From: Gammaproteobacteria bacterium
Lineage (GTDB): Bacteria; Pseudomonadota; Gammaproteobacteria; JAHELT01
Length of the DNA: 34,749 nucleotides
Assembly: GCA_029861595.1 (NCBI GenBank)
Contig: JAOTYY010000011.1
Span: forward strand, 1 to 34,749
Direction of reading: 5' to 3'
Shown: positions 24,401 through 32,864 of the stretch, one piece after another
Position numbering within the stretch: the first letter of the stretch is position 1
Layout: each line of letters starts with the position of its first letter
Position numbers and translations under genes: made by a program
Notes under the pieces: model-generated
What the model was told of the DNA's origin: nothing
Databases searched by the model: none
What the model saw: only the letters and a program-made list of their open reading frames with translations

Positions 24401-24844
24401 GCGGTCGCGCTGGGCAATTTGCAGACCGCGGGTGGCTGGTACATAGTGCTGGAGGATCCACCGACCAGCACGTTCATCGGCGAGAAAGTGCTTGGGCGTC
24501 CGCTGATCGTTTCCGGCACCGCCGTCGTCCCGAGCTTCATCCCGAACGACCCGAACGCGGGTGGTCCGGTCTGCGGTCCCAACGAAGGCATCGGCCTGCT
24601 GTATTTCCTCAACGTTGCGGACGCGACGCCGGTGCGCAACTACGACAACGCCGGTGGTGAGACAGATCTGACGCGCTCCGACCGTACGGTACAATTGACT
24701 CGCGGCGGGATCACGCCGTCGCCGACATTGATCATCGCGGAAGACAGCACCGGAACGACGCAGGCGGCAGGGTGCGCCGGTACCGATTGCTTCGGGATGC
24801 CGAATCCGCGGGTACCAACCAAAACATATTGGTACGAGTTCTGA
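21425..24844 (+). CDS. pilY1: Type IV pilus tip adhesin / mechanosensor PilY1
   Basis: From ATG 21425 (MKKLPSSRA), 1139 residues with a signal peptide ending near VYA (residue 26). The N-terminal von Willebrand A domain has the metal-site motif DTSGS (Asp50, Ser52, Ser54) in NVLFAVDTSGSMGS and a later LLTDGASNGDNG segment. The C-terminal half is the PilY beta-propeller domain: DLTIFFSSNDGYLHAIDE, EIFSFVPRELL, YVGMRRGGSNYYAFDVTD. An acidic loop DADQDDN beginning at Asp802 corresponds to the calcium-binding loop that controls pilus extension and retraction in PilY1. Several Cys pairs are present. It is expected at the pilus tip or cell surface, carried by the minor-pilin complex. It follows the small secreted protein by 60 bases. 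Confidence 0.94.
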   Translation: MKKLPSSRAILTGAVLSLLVSTPVYADDTEIYVGGSAVSAVAPNVLFAVDTSGSMGSTVVTQGAYNPATDYSTLPTSCAEFTNDRIYWSPGSVNTSCTSAQWFSTTYMRCDASTIATTGFYQDRLARYHNDAWRTLSVDPVLKERNVECQSDSGVHGIDGVNTAVYAEDNSGDNTTGGWSTNSSNEINWQLEGNYTVYSANFMNYLRSDPTAIRTRLDIVQDVVANVVNSVNGINIGLMRFSQNQEGGQISFAMQDITNGRSGFIAALNAYTPSGPTPLTEVLWEAMRYYRGDAVDYGASSTPGPSVADSWDAATGNYISPIQLQCQRNSVILLTDGASNGDNGRDANLIAMPNYANATGETNCPHPMEHVSTDGDADDGMCLDQLAAYMANEDQLPALADDQFVQTYTIGFQLDMPLLNDTALEGEGLYFTADDTVGLTNAFTAIINEVLATDSTFTSPAVSVNAFSQTLNRNDLYFTLFRPEGGPHWDGNLKKYRLGFDVDNDGNTFPVILDVNNQPAINPNNGFFQPTAQSYWSAGVDGGDVRLGGAANVLTNNRSVHTFGHDGLPSDESFSDNDHVIEVANSYLTEERLGLPTGSTNPTRDELIQWMRGVDIDGDYGTAGGARLQMGDPLHSQATVVQYGGTPASPDLTIFFSSNDGYLHAIDESDGTEIFSFVPRELLSMQYELYQNNAALQRPYGLDGAVVSWVNDDNGDGVISGVSEHVFIYVGMRRGGSNYYAFDVTDRSAPELKWMITNDTDGDGTPDGNFAELGQTWSTPVVREVLFNGVLTTVLVFGGGYDADQDDNLLPQDDDVGRAIYVVDADTGQRLWWAGPAGSGADLELTNMTNSIPAQVNAVDISGNGVVDRLYVGDTRAQFWRIDINENNSGASSFATGGRIASFAENDQQNNRRFYHAADLAVIAPIGRQPYIAIVVGTGYRAHPLNTEIQDRIYMLKDTDIFSPPATYVTLDENDLFDATNNVIGEGNSTDQAVALGNLQTAGGWYIVLEDPPTSTFIGEKVLGRPLIVSGTAVVPSFIPNDPNAGGPVCGPNEGIGLLYFLNVADATPVRNYDNAGGETDLTRSDRTVQLTRGGITPSPTLIIAEDSTGTTQAAGCAGTDCFGMPNPRVPTKTYWYEF

Positions 24845-24904
24845 TAGTCTTGACGCCGCCCCTCACGGCTGGCGGCGCACTCGTCTAGACGGGAGATAGA
24901 GTTC

Positions 24905-25318
24905 ATGGTCAACAGATGTCGCGGCTTCACGCTGATGGAAGTCCTGGTAACAGTCGGAATCCTCTCGATTCTCGGAATGATCGCCTTGCCGACGTATTTC
25001 AACTACTTGACGGAATCGCGTCGCGCGGAAGCACACACCACGCTGCTGGCGCTGGCGCAGGCGCAGGAGCAATGGTTTACCAATAACAATACCTATACCG
25101 GCACGGTGGGGAACCTGACGCCGCTGATTCCGGCGATCATTGCCAACAACGTTAACCAGGGTAACTATACCTTCCAGATCACGGTTGCCAATGGCACAAC
25201 ATTCACCGTGCAGGCGGACGCGGTAGCCGGGGGGCCGCAAGCGGGCGACACGGGCTGCACCAGCATTACATTGACAGCTGCGGGCGCACAAGGCCCGGCG
25301 GGCTGCTGGATCGACTGA
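24905..25318 (+). CDS. pilE: Type IV pilus minor pilin PilE
   Basis: A 137-residue pilin-like protein with leader MVNRCRG, cleavage before FTLMEVLVTVGILSILGMIA and Glu5 present. The following PTYFNYLTESRRAEAHTTLL and LAQAQEQWFTNNNTYTG segments are usual for PilE minor pilins. The C-terminal Cys pair (GDTGC and PAGCW) likely forms the D-region disulfide loop. At the end of the pilV-W-X-Y1 operon this is the minor PilE, not the major pilin. Its stop is followed at once by a strong hairpin and then the convergent ispH. Confidence 0.92.
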   Translation: MVNRCRGFTLMEVLVTVGILSILGMIALPTYFNYLTESRRAEAHTTLLALAQAQEQWFTNNNTYTGTVGNLTPLIPAIIANNVNQGNYTFQITVANGTTFTVQADAVAGGPQAGDTGCTSITLTAAGAQGPAGCWID

Positions 25319-25320
25319 CA

Positions 25321-25359
25321 ACCCCTCCCCTCTCTCCCTCTGGGAGAGGGCACAGGGGT
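25321..25359. terminator. Nested hairpin between convergent pilE and ispH
   Basis: An inner perfect stem CTCTCCC/GGGAGAG (25332-25338 with 25342-25348, loop TCT) is enclosed by an outer stem ACCCCT/AGGGGT (25321-25326 with 25354-25359). It begins 2 bases after the pilE stop and ends 7 bases before the ispH stop, as expected for a bidirectional terminator. It is the best-preserved copy of the CCCTCTCCC...GGGAGAGGG...GGGGTGAGG repeat family in the window. There is no long T-run on either strand. Confidence 0.7.
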
Positions 25360-25366
25360 GAGGTCT

Positions 25367-26305
25367 TTACGCTTCGCGCAGCGCTTGCGGAAGATTGAAA
25401 GAAACGTTTTCGCTCAAGCCCTGCAGTTCCTGAACGTCCTCGGCGCCGAGTCGGCGAAGATGACCGATCAGTTCCTGCACCAGAGTCTCGGGCGCCGATG
25501 CACCGGCCGTGACGCCGACACGCTGGACACCTTGTAGCCACTTCTTGCGTACGTCCAGTGCACCGTTGATCAGGTACGCCGCCACCCCGCGCTGTTCGGC
25601 GATTTCGCGCAAACGGTTGGAGTTGGAACTGTTCGCCGACCCGACGACCAGCAACAGTTCGACCTGCCCGGCGAGCTTTTTCACTGCGTTCTGCCGGTTC
25701 TGCGTGGCGTAACAGATGTCCTCGCGCTGCGGCGCCTTGATCGCGGTGAACTTCGCTGCCAGGGCATCGATGATCTGCCGCGTATCGTCCACCGACAAGG
25801 TGGTTTGCGAGACAAACGCGATTTTCTCCGGATCGCGTACCTGCAGCGCCGCTACGTCGCCGACATTCTCCACCAGGTGTACGCGCCCGCCACAACCGAG
25901 ATCGAAGCGGCCCATGGTGCCTTCGACTTCCGGGTGTCCGGCATGTCCGATCAGCACGACGTCACGGCCTTCACGTGAGTAGCGCAGCACTTCCATGTGC
26001 ACTTTGGTGACCAGGGGGCAGGTGGCATCGAAGACGTTCAAATGCCGTGCGGCTGCTTCTTTTTCCACTGCCCGGGAAACACCGTGCGCGCTGAAAATAA
26101 CCGTGGCGCCATCGGGTACTTCGTGCAGTTCCTCGACGAATACTGCACCGCGTGCGCGCAGCGTCTCGACCACGTGGTGGTTGTGTACGACTTCGTGACG
26201 CACGAATATCGGGGTGCCCAACTTGTCCAGGGCACGCTCCACGATTTCGATCGCACGGTCGACGCCGGCGCAGAAACCACGCGGCTTGGCTAGCAGTACT
26301 TGCAT
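25367..26305 (-). CDS. ispH: 4-hydroxy-3-methylbut-2-enyl diphosphate reductase
   Basis: Last step of the methylerythritol phosphate pathway, reducing HMBPP to IPP and DMAPP with a [4Fe-4S] cluster. The 312 residues include the three cluster cysteines, Cys12 ([13 protein letters not shown]), Cys96 ([12 protein letters not shown]) and Cys198 ([11 protein letters not shown]), plus the conserved His pair in VVHNHHVV, His74 in SAHGVS and the HPEVEGTMG loop. It is the last gene of the murJ-ribF-ileS-lspA-fkpB-ispH set. The ATG at 26305 is the family's usual start ([12 protein letters not shown]) but has no Shine-Dalgarno sequence: the bases just upstream belong to a 20-base inverted-repeat arm that fills the gap to fkpB. 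Confidence 0.96.
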   Translation of the reverse strand: MQVLLAKPRGFCAGVDRAIEIVERALDKLGTPIFVRHEVVHNHHVVETLRARGAVFVEELHEVPDGATVIFSAHGVSRAVEKEAAARHLNVFDATCPLVTKVHMEVLRYSREGRDVVLIGHAGHPEVEGTMGRFDLGCGGRVHLVENVGDVAALQVRDPEKIAFVSQTTLSVDDTRQIIDALAAKFTAIKAPQREDICYATQNRQNAVKKLAGQVELLLVVGSANSSNSNRLREIAEQRGVAAYLINGALDVRKKWLQGVQRVGVTAGASAPETLVQELIGHLRRLGAEDVQELQGLSENVSFNLPQALREA

Positions 26306-26309
26306 TGCA

Positions 26310-26380
26310 GGGACAGTATACTTATTTCGTTCCGCTCTTCACGCACCCGGACGCATGTGGCGAAATAAGTATACTGTCCC
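26310..26380. repeat. Palindromic element B (perfect 20-base inverted repeat)
   Basis: GGGACAGTATACTTATTTCG (26310-26329) is repeated as its exact reverse complement at 26361-26380, with a 31-base spacer. The arms contain the smaller palindrome AGTATACT. The element occupies essentially all of the 80-base gap between the fkpB stop (26386) and the ispH start (26305). It shares its terminal GGGACA and TTTCG with element C, but its core differs. Confidence 0.8.
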
Positions 26381-26385
26381 CGGAT

Positions 26386-26799
26386 TTACTGTGGCGGAGC
26401 GACGGAGACGATCTCTACTTCGAACTCGATGGTATGCCCGGCCAGCGGGTGGTTGAAATCCACCTCTGCATAGTCGCCGGTCACTCCGATCAGGGTACCG
26501 AGGACTTCGTCACCGTCGGGAAGTTCGAATTCTATGATCTGACCGGTTTCGGGCGCAATGTCCGGCGGAAAATCACGCAACGCAATCTGTTGGCGGTTCC
26601 CGGGGTCGTGCAGCCCCCACGCCTGCTCGGGGTACAGCCGCCGTGTATCGCGTTGCCCCTCGCGCAGCCCCAGCAGGCACAACTCGAGTGCCTCCGGGAA
26701 CGTGCCGTCGCCGACGTGGATTTCCAGCGGTTCGCTGTCCGTGAAATTGGATTCGGCAACCGTACCGTCCTCAAGAGTCACCGCGAAACGCAGCTGCAC
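26386..26799 (-). CDS. fkpB: FKBP-type peptidyl-prolyl isomerase, SlpA/FkpB type
   Basis: A small cytoplasmic prolyl isomerase with an inserted chaperone-like flap. The 137 residues match FkpB: LRFAVTLEDGTVAESNF, FPEALELCLLGLREGQRDTRR, then the flap with PEQAWGLHDPGNRQQI and the closing DFNHPLAGHTIEFEVEIVSV (20 residues at most per motif). The annotated start is GTG 26799 with GGGAG 4 bases upstream. However, the upstream in-frame residues YGSRV resemble the family's usual G-S-R-V lead-in, so translation may begin further upstream. The only plausible upstream codon is an ATT at 26824-26826, behind AGGGAG and just after the lspA stop. It lies 28 bases downstream of lspA in the usual lspA-fkpB-ispH order. 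Confidence 0.92.
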   Translation of the reverse strand: MQLRFAVTLEDGTVAESNFTDSEPLEIHVGDGTFPEALELCLLGLREGQRDTRRLYPEQAWGLHDPGNRQQIALRDFPPDIAPETGQIIEFELPDGDEVLGTLIGVTGDYAEVDFNHPLAGHTIEFEVEIVSVAPPQ

Positions 26800-26827
26800 A
26801 CGGCTCCCGTAAACGACCGCGTGAATG

Positions 26828-27313
26828 TCAGTCTCCCTGCCGCGCGAACAGACTGCTGGTTATCAGGATGGCCGCTCCCACGCTGATCGCTGAATCGGCA
26901 ATGTTGAACGTCGGCCAGTACCATTGCTGGTAGTACACTTGGATGAAGTCTATGACATGGCCGTGCACGACGCGGTCGATGAGATTGCCGATGGCGCCGC
27001 CAAGTACCAGCGACAGCCCGGCAGCCAGCCACCTTTCATTTCGTTTGAGGCGATTCAACCATATCGCCAACGCGATACTGACCGCACTGCTGAGCACGAT
27101 GAAAAACCACCGCTGCCAGCCCTGCTCGTCGGCCAGAAGACTGAATGCCGCCCCTTCGTTGTACATCAACGTCAAATTGAAAAACGGTGTCACGGGAAGC
27201 GCGTGATGCAGCTCGAGTTGCGCATCCGCAAGCAACTTGGTGAGCTGGTCGAGAACTGCGATGGCGCCGGCGAGCAGCCACCAGGGCAGTGCGTGACGCA
27301 GCGTTACCGGCAT
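26828..27313 (-). CDS. lspA: Lipoprotein signal peptidase (signal peptidase II)
   Basis: An inner-membrane aspartic protease that removes signal peptides from diacylglyceryl-modified prolipoproteins. From ATG 27313 (MPVTLRHALPWW) it is 161 residues, the usual size, with four transmembrane helices. The catalytic aspartates are in GGAIGNLIDRVVHG and PTFNIADSAISVG; the conserved N-terminal D-Q-x-T-K (LDQLTKLL) and NLTLMYNEGAAFSLL are also present. A TTG at 27361 would add 16 unconserved residues overlapping the end of ileS. The DUF6279 protein and the redoxin with LPGC motifs in this window would be potential substrates. Confidence 0.95.
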   Translation of the reverse strand: MPVTLRHALPWWLLAGAIAVLDQLTKLLADAQLELHHALPVTPFFNLTLMYNEGAAFSLLADEQGWQRWFFIVLSSAVSIALAIWLNRLKRNERWLAAGLSLVLGGAIGNLIDRVVHGHVIDFIQVYYQQWYWPTFNIADSAISVGAAILITSSLFARQGD

Positions 27314-27353
27314 ATCGGGGAAAACGCTTCGACGGCGTGCGGTGTTTGCGGGT

Positions 27354-30182
27354 TCAAGCAAACTCGCGTTGCTCGCCGTTGCCTTCCACGTTGCTTACGC
27401 AGCGCATGCACAGTTCCGGGTGGGCCGGCTCACTGCCAACGTCGGCTCGCTGGTGCCAGCAGCGCGTGCATTTGGGATGTTGCGATGCCTCGGCCGCGAT
27501 CCACAGTTCCGCACCGCTTTCCCCGGCGCGCACGGCGCTGGCCGGTTTCTCGCTCAACCGCGCGACGTCAGCTGCAGAGGTAATCAGCAGAAAGCGCAAT
27601 TCGCTGCCCGCGCCATCCAGTGCGGCGCGCAGGTCCCCGTCGCAGTACAACGTCACTTCGGCGTTCAGCGACGAACCGATGTCGCCGGCGACCCGCAGTT
27701 TTTCCAGCTCTCTGGCAACCGCCTGACGCGCCGCGATGACCAGTTCCCATTGCTCGCGCGTGAATGAGTCCTGCCCCTCCAGCGCAAACAGTTTTTCGTA
27801 ATAGGTCTGCAGAAACACCGACGCGCCGCGTTCACCCGGCAGGTGTTGCCAGATCTCATCCGCCGTGAAACTGAGAATCGGCGCTATCCAGCGCGCCAGC
27901 GCTTCCGCCACGTGGTAGATCGCCGTTTGTGCCGAACGCCGCGCGCGGCTGTCGGCAGGCATGGTGTACTGGCGGTCTTTGATCACGTCCAGATAGAAAG
28001 CGCCCAGGTCGATGGCGCAGAACCCGTGAATCTTCTGGTAGACCAGATGAAAGTTGTAGTCATGATAGGCGTTCGCGACGTCGTCCTGAACGCGCTGCGC
28101 GCGGTCCACAACCCAGCGGTCCAGCGGCAACATGTCGACCGCTGCGACACTGTCGTGCGACGGTTTGAATCCATCGAGATTGGCGAGCAGGAAGCGCGCC
28201 GTGTTGCGAATGCGCCGGTACGCGTCAGCCGTGCGCTTGAGGATTTCGTCGGACACGCTCATTTCGCCGCGGTAGTCGGTCGCCGCCACCCACAGGCGAA
28301 TGATATCCGCGCCCAGCGTTTTCATTACCTGCTGCGGGGCAATAACATTCCCCAGCGACTTAGACATCTTGCGTCCGTTCTGATCGACGGTAAAGCCGTG
28401 CGTCAGGACCTGCCGATACGGTGCGTGGCCATAAATGGCCACACAGGTCAGCAGCGACGAGTGAAACCAGCCGCGGTGTTGGTCGGAGCCCTCTAGGTAC
28501 ATGTCCGCCGGAAAATGCTGCCCGGCCCGGCGTTTCAGGACGAATTCATAGGTCGATCCGGACTCGAACCACACATCGAGAATGTCCGGTGTCTTCTCGT
28601 AGTCGTCGGCCTCGTCGCCCAGCAGTTCGCGAGCATCCAGGTCCCACCATGCCTGGATGCCGTTCTGTTCGATGCGTAGGGCAACCTGTTCCAGCAGACC
28701 TGTGGTATCGGGATGCAACTCGCCAGTGCGTTTATGCACGAACAGAGACAACGGCACGCCCCATACGCGTTGCCGTGAGATGCACCAATCAGGACGGGTC
28801 TCCATCATTGCTTCGATGCGCGCCTCTCCCCAGTCCGGTATCCACTTAACATCCTTGATGCTGCGCAGCGTGTTGGCACGCAGATGCTGCTTGTCCATGC
28901 TTACGAACCACTGCGGTGTGGCGCGGAAGATTAGCGGTGTCTTGGTGCGCCAGCAATACGGATAGCTGTGCTCGAACTTGGCTTCGGCCACCAGTTTGCC
29001 GCGTTCGCGCAGGACGCCGAGCATGTGCTCGTCGATATTGTGCACGTGCTCGCCGGCAAACAGCTCTACGTGTGATTCGAACACACCCTCACCGTTGACG
29101 GGGTAAAGCAGTTCCAGGCCATAGCGCTGTCCCAGTAGAAAATCGTCAACGCCGTGGTCGGGTGCAGTATGCACAGCCCCGGTGCCCGCTTCGGTGGTCA
29201 CGTGATCGCCCAGCGTCGCCAGCGAGACACGATCGTAAAACGGATGCTGGAGCTGCTGGCCTTCGAGGGCAGCGCCCAGGCAGGTGCCCACCACGCGGTA
29301 GTCGCCGACACCGTAGCGTTGCATTACGGCCTCGACCATCTCGCTGGCCATCACCAGCCGCTCGTCGCCGGCGCCGACGTTGCATGCCACCAAAGCGTAA
29401 TCGAGCTCCGGGTTGAAGGCCACCGCCAGGTTGCCTGGCAGGGTCCAGGGGGTGGTCGTCCAGATGACCACGGCGACCGGAGTATCCAGATCCTCGCGGT
29501 TTTCGAACTTTTTCAGGAACGCCGGCAGGTCGCATGGTACGAAGCGCACATCCACCGATTGCGAGGTTTTATCTTCGTACTCGACTTCCGCTTCGGCGAG
29601 CGCCGAGCGCGCGCCGACACTCCAGTACACGGGTTTCGTGCCGCGGTACACATGACCGTTGGCGATGATCTTCGCCAGCGCCCTGACGATGTCCGCCTCG
29701 GAGGCGAAATCCATGGTTCGATATGGATTGTCCCAGTCGCCGAACACGGCCAGGCGTTTGAAGTCGCGCATCTGCCCGGCGATCTGCTTGTCAGCAAACT
29801 CGCGGCACTTCTCACGAAACGTGGCGACATCGAACTTGTGCCCGGGCTTGCCAATTTTCTTTTCTACCTGATGCTCGATGGGCAGCCCATGGCAATCCCA
29901 GCCCGGGATATAGTAAGCATCGAAGCCGGCCAGCTGCTTGCTCTTGACGATAATGTCTTTGAGCGACTTATTCACTGCGTGGCCGATGTGGATATCGCCG
30001 TTCGCATAAGGCGGACCGTCGTGCAGGATGAACAGCGGTTTGCCGCGCGAAGCCTCGCGGATGCGCGCATGGAGATCCATTTCTTCCCACTGCGCGAGCA
30101 TCGGTGGCTCGCGTTGCGCCAGATTGGCTTTCATGGGAAAGCTGGTTTTCGGCAAATTCAGCGTATCTTTGTAGTCGCCCAC
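27354..30182 (-). CDS. ileS: Isoleucine--tRNA ligase
   Basis: A 942-residue class I synthetase charging tRNA-Ile and editing valine. HIGH is at residues 65-68 ([17 protein letters not shown]) and KMSKS at 605-609 ([10 protein letters not shown]). The CP1 editing domain lies between (for example [20 protein letters not shown] and [15 protein letters not shown]). The C-terminal zinc finger has two Cys pairs, in KCTRCWH and LCMRCVSN. Translation begins at GTG 30182, since [19 protein letters not shown] is the conserved start of the family. It follows ribF by 58 bases and precedes lspA, the usual gammaproteobacterial order. Confidence 0.98.
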   Translation of the reverse strand: MGDYKDTLNLPKTSFPMKANLAQREPPMLAQWEEMDLHARIREASRGKPLFILHDGPPYANGDIHIGHAVNKSLKDIIVKSKQLAGFDAYYIPGWDCHGLPIEHQVEKKIGKPGHKFDVATFREKCREFADKQIAGQMRDFKRLAVFGDWDNPYRTMDFASEADIVRALAKIIANGHVYRGTKPVYWSVGARSALAEAEVEYEDKTSQSVDVRFVPCDLPAFLKKFENREDLDTPVAVVIWTTTPWTLPGNLAVAFNPELDYALVACNVGAGDERLVMASEMVEAVMQRYGVGDYRVVGTCLGAALEGQQLQHPFYDRVSLATLGDHVTTEAGTGAVHTAPDHGVDDFLLGQRYGLELLYPVNGEGVFESHVELFAGEHVHNIDEHMLGVLRERGKLVAEAKFEHSYPYCWRTKTPLIFRATPQWFVSMDKQHLRANTLRSIKDVKWIPDWGEARIEAMMETRPDWCISRQRVWGVPLSLFVHKRTGELHPDTTGLLEQVALRIEQNGIQAWWDLDARELLGDEADDYEKTPDILDVWFESGSTYEFVLKRRAGQHFPADMYLEGSDQHRGWFHSSLLTCVAIYGHAPYRQVLTHGFTVDQNGRKMSKSLGNVIAPQQVMKTLGADIIRLWVAATDYRGEMSVSDEILKRTADAYRRIRNTARFLLANLDGFKPSHDSVAAVDMLPLDRWVVDRAQRVQDDVANAYHDYNFHLVYQKIHGFCAIDLGAFYLDVIKDRQYTMPADSRARRSAQTAIYHVAEALARWIAPILSFTADEIWQHLPGERGASVFLQTYYEKLFALEGQDSFTREQWELVIAARQAVARELEKLRVAGDIGSSLNAEVTLYCDGDLRAALDGAGSELRFLLITSAADVARLSEKPASAVRAGESGAELWIAAEASQHPKCTRCWHQRADVGSEPAHPELCMRCVSNVEGNGEQREFA

Positions 30183-30240
30183 GTAGGGTACCCGGCAGTT
30201 CGGCCAAAACCATCAATTTGACTGGAAAGCCAACGCAATA

Positions 30241-31170
30241 TCAAGCGCGGGTAAAATAGGCATGGGCCGTTTCGCGATCCACATGTACCTGACGCTGCAG
30301 GTCCTCGAGCGAGGCAAATTTCTGCTCGTCGCGCAGTTTGTGCAGGAAAGTCACGGTCAGGCGCTGCCCGTAAATATCGCCTGCGAAGTCGAAACAATGC
30401 ACTTCCAGAACCAGGCGCACACCGTTGACCGTGGGGCGTGTGCCCAGGTTGGCAACACCGCGCATCGGCGTCTTGTCTGCAAGCATAGCTTGTACGGCAA
30501 ACACACCGCGCATCGGCGGGCGAACGCGTCCCATGTCCACATTGGCCGTTGCGAAGCCAAGCGTCTGCGCAAGACGTTGTCCGTAGCCGACTCGTCCCGA
30601 GATGGCATAGGGCTCACCCAGCAGTTGCGTGGCTCCGGCGAAATCGCCGTTCGCGAGGAGTTCGCGCACCCGCGTGCTGCTGACTCTGTGTGCACCGTTG
30701 CAGAAGGTTTGGGTCGGGGACACGTCAAAATCGTGGGTCGCCGCGAGTTCGTTCAACAATGCCATGTCGCCGCGTCTTGCCTTGCCGAAACGGAAGTCGT
30801 CCCCAACTACCAGATGTTTTACGTTCAGGCCGTTCAGCAACACGCGATCGACAAACGCTTCCGGCTCCAGTCGCGCCAGAGCGGCGTTGAAGTTCAGTAC
30901 CAGTACGTCGTCCGCGCCGAGTATTCCGATACGTTTGAATTTCTCGCGCAAACGCATCAGACGGGGAGGTGCATCGATGGTGTGAAAAAACTCCTGCGGC
31001 AACGGCTCGAAAGTAATCACACACGCACGCAATCGCTTGCGTCTCGCCTGCTCGACCACACTGCCTATTACCGCGGCGTGACCGAGGTGCACGCCATCGA
31101 AGTTGCCGATCGTTGCGACGCAACCGGGCTGCGGCTCACGCAAACTCTGCATACCGCGCAGAAGTTTCAT
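30241..31170 (-). CDS. ribF: Bifunctional riboflavin kinase / FAD synthetase
   Basis: Phosphorylates riboflavin to FMN and adenylates FMN to FAD. The 309-residue product from ATG 31170 (MKLLRGMQSL) has the N-terminal nucleotidyltransferase domain, with the ATP-binding VATIGNFDGVHLGHAAVI, then LVVGDDFRFGKARRGD and the SSTRVRELL motif, and the C-terminal kinase domain from ~185. There the conserved GFPTAN motif reads LGFATANVDM, so the Pro is Ala. The Thr and Asn that hold Mg and phosphate are kept, so activity is likely. A TTG at 31188 would add six residues. It lies 30 bases after murJ. Confidence 0.96.
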   Translation of the reverse strand: MKLLRGMQSLREPQPGCVATIGNFDGVHLGHAAVIGSVVEQARRKRLRACVITFEPLPQEFFHTIDAPPRLMRLREKFKRIGILGADDVLVLNFNAALARLEPEAFVDRVLLNGLNVKHLVVGDDFRFGKARRGDMALLNELAATHDFDVSPTQTFCNGAHRVSSTRVRELLANGDFAGATQLLGEPYAISGRVGYGQRLAQTLGFATANVDMGRVRPPMRGVFAVQAMLADKTPMRGVANLGTRPTVNGVRLVLEVHCFDFAGDIYGQRLTVTFLHKLRDEQKFASLEDLQRQVHVDRETAHAYFTRA

Positions 31171-31200
31171 TCGGCGTTTCGGCCGCAAGCGTCTGGGTTG

Positions 31201-32796
31201 CTACCGGGCCGGGTCACGATACTCGCTCCATGGCGTCCGCATTATCCACAGGCTCGCAAAATAAACTGCGACCGCTGTCGCTATCAAGCCCGCAAGAACG
31301 CCGGCCCGTTGCCAGAAGTGCCACAGCGACCAGTTGTGCAGCGCCGGTGTGAGTAACCACACGGCGACAAGCATGGTGATACAGGCGACCGTAATGCGCA
31401 GGCTGCTGCGCAACCAGCCACGGCGGGGCCGGTAAATGTCCGCGGCACGTAACCGCCGGTACAGCAGCGCCGAGTGCAGCCAGGCAGCGAGGCTGGATGC
31501 GAGCGCCAGCCCTGCGTGTGGCGCTTCATTGTCGAACTCGAGCAGCGTGTAGACGAAAATCACATTCATGCATGCGTTCGCGACCAGTGCGATGATTGCG
31601 CATCGCACCGGTGTGCGGGTGTCCTGGCGGGCGAAAAATGCTGCCGCCAGCACCTTGGATGCTATGAACGCCGGCAGCCCGGTCGCGTAGGCCATCAGCG
31701 CCAGTCCGGCCATGTATGTGTCGTTGACGGTGAACCGGCCGTACTGAAAAATGCTCGCCAGGATCGGGAACGCCAGGACGAGCAGGCCCAGTCCTGCTGG
31801 TACGCCGATCAGCACGGTCAGGCGCAACGCCCAGTCCAGGGTCGCATCGAAACTGTCGCTGGAGGCCTTGGCAAAATGCGAGGACAGGTGGGGCAGAATC
31901 ACCGTCGTCAAAGCGATGCCGAACACCCCGAGCGGGAATTCCATCATGCGGTCGGCAAAGTACAGCCAGCTTACGCTTCCGGCGACCAGAAACGACGCGA
32001 TCACCATATCGAACAGGATGTTCACCTGCGCGACCGATGAGCCGAGCAATATCGGCAGCATATTGGTTCGGATCGTCGTGACACCGGGATGGCGCCAGTT
32101 CCAGCGCGGCGTGCTGAGAAGGCCCAGGCGCGCGAGCAGCGGAAACTGGAACAGCAGCTGCGCAATTCCTGCGATCAGCACGCCCCAGGCAAGCGCCACC
32201 ACCGGTTCCTCGAACAGGGGTGCGAGAAACAGGGCGGCGCCGATCAGGCAGACATTCAACAAAACGGGCGTGAATGCCGGCAGCGCAAAGAGACGGTAGG
32301 TATTGAATATGCCGCCCGCGCAGGCGACCAGTGAGATCAGCAGCAGGTACGGAAAAGTGATCCGCAGCATGTCGCCGGCGAGCGTCAGGCGATAGGGGTC
32401 GTCCAGAAATCCCGGCGCGAACACCACGATCAACCAGGGTGCTCCGGCTACACCCAGCGTCGTTACCACTAGAAGCACACCGCCAAGCGTGCCGACAACG
32501 TGGCGGGCGAGATCATGCAGTTCGGCTTCGCTGCGCGTTTCCCGGTACTCGCCGAATACCGGCACAAAGGATTGGGCGAACGCGCCTTCGGCGAACAGGC
32601 GTCGAAACAGATTGGGAATCTTGAAGGCGACGAAAAATGCGTCGGCAGCGGGGCTAGCACCGAACACCTGACCGATCACGACGTCGCGTACCAGGCCGGT
32701 GATTCGGGAAATCAAAGTCATGGAACCCGTCACCATGCTCGACTTGAACAAGCCGGATTCGACGGGTTGGCTGGGCTCGGGGTCTGCGGTGGTCAA
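31201..32796 (-). CDS. murJ: Lipid II flippase MurJ
   Basis: A polytopic inner-membrane protein of the MOP exporter superfamily, moving lipid II across the membrane for peptidoglycan synthesis. About 14 transmembrane helices are seen over ~530 residues. The conserved N-terminal region reads SMTLISRITGLVRDVVIGQV, then PAADAFFVAFKIPNLFRRLF and AEGAFAQSFVPVFGEYR, with the functional Arg and Asp residues in place. The start is uncertain: TTG 32796 gives 531 residues, while TTG 32748 or ATG 32736 would align better with shorter homologues beginning just before L-x-K-S. It is preceded by element C, which separates it from rpsT, and followed by ribF. Confidence 0.95.
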   Translation of the reverse strand: MTTADPEPSQPVESGLFKSSMVTGSMTLISRITGLVRDVVIGQVFGASPAADAFFVAFKIPNLFRRLFAEGAFAQSFVPVFGEYRETRSEAELHDLARHVVGTLGGVLLVVTTLGVAGAPWLIVVFAPGFLDDPYRLTLAGDMLRITFPYLLLISLVACAGGIFNTYRLFALPAFTPVLLNVCLIGAALFLAPLFEEPVVALAWGVLIAGIAQLLFQFPLLARLGLLSTPRWNWRHPGVTTIRTNMLPILLGSSVAQVNILFDMVIASFLVAGSVSWLYFADRMMEFPLGVFGIALTTVILPHLSSHFAKASSDSFDATLDWALRLTVLIGVPAGLGLLVLAFPILASIFQYGRFTVNDTYMAGLALMAYATGLPAFIASKVLAAAFFARQDTRTPVRCAIIALVANACMNVIFVYTLLEFDNEAPHAGLALASSLAAWLHSALLYRRLRAADIYRPRRGWLRSSLRITVACITMLVAVWLLTPALHNWSLWHFWQRAGVLAGLIATAVAVYFASLWIMRTPWSEYRDPAR

Positions 32797-32864
32797 GCGG
32801 GCGGCGTTATTTGAGACGCACGCAGTGTATCAAAAAGCAAAACGGGAACAGACCACGCACTACG

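Noticed and set aside
23510-24694. 394-codon open frame on the minus strand
   Set aside because: Antisense shadow of pilY1; no recognisable domain, Arg/His/Val-rich composition.
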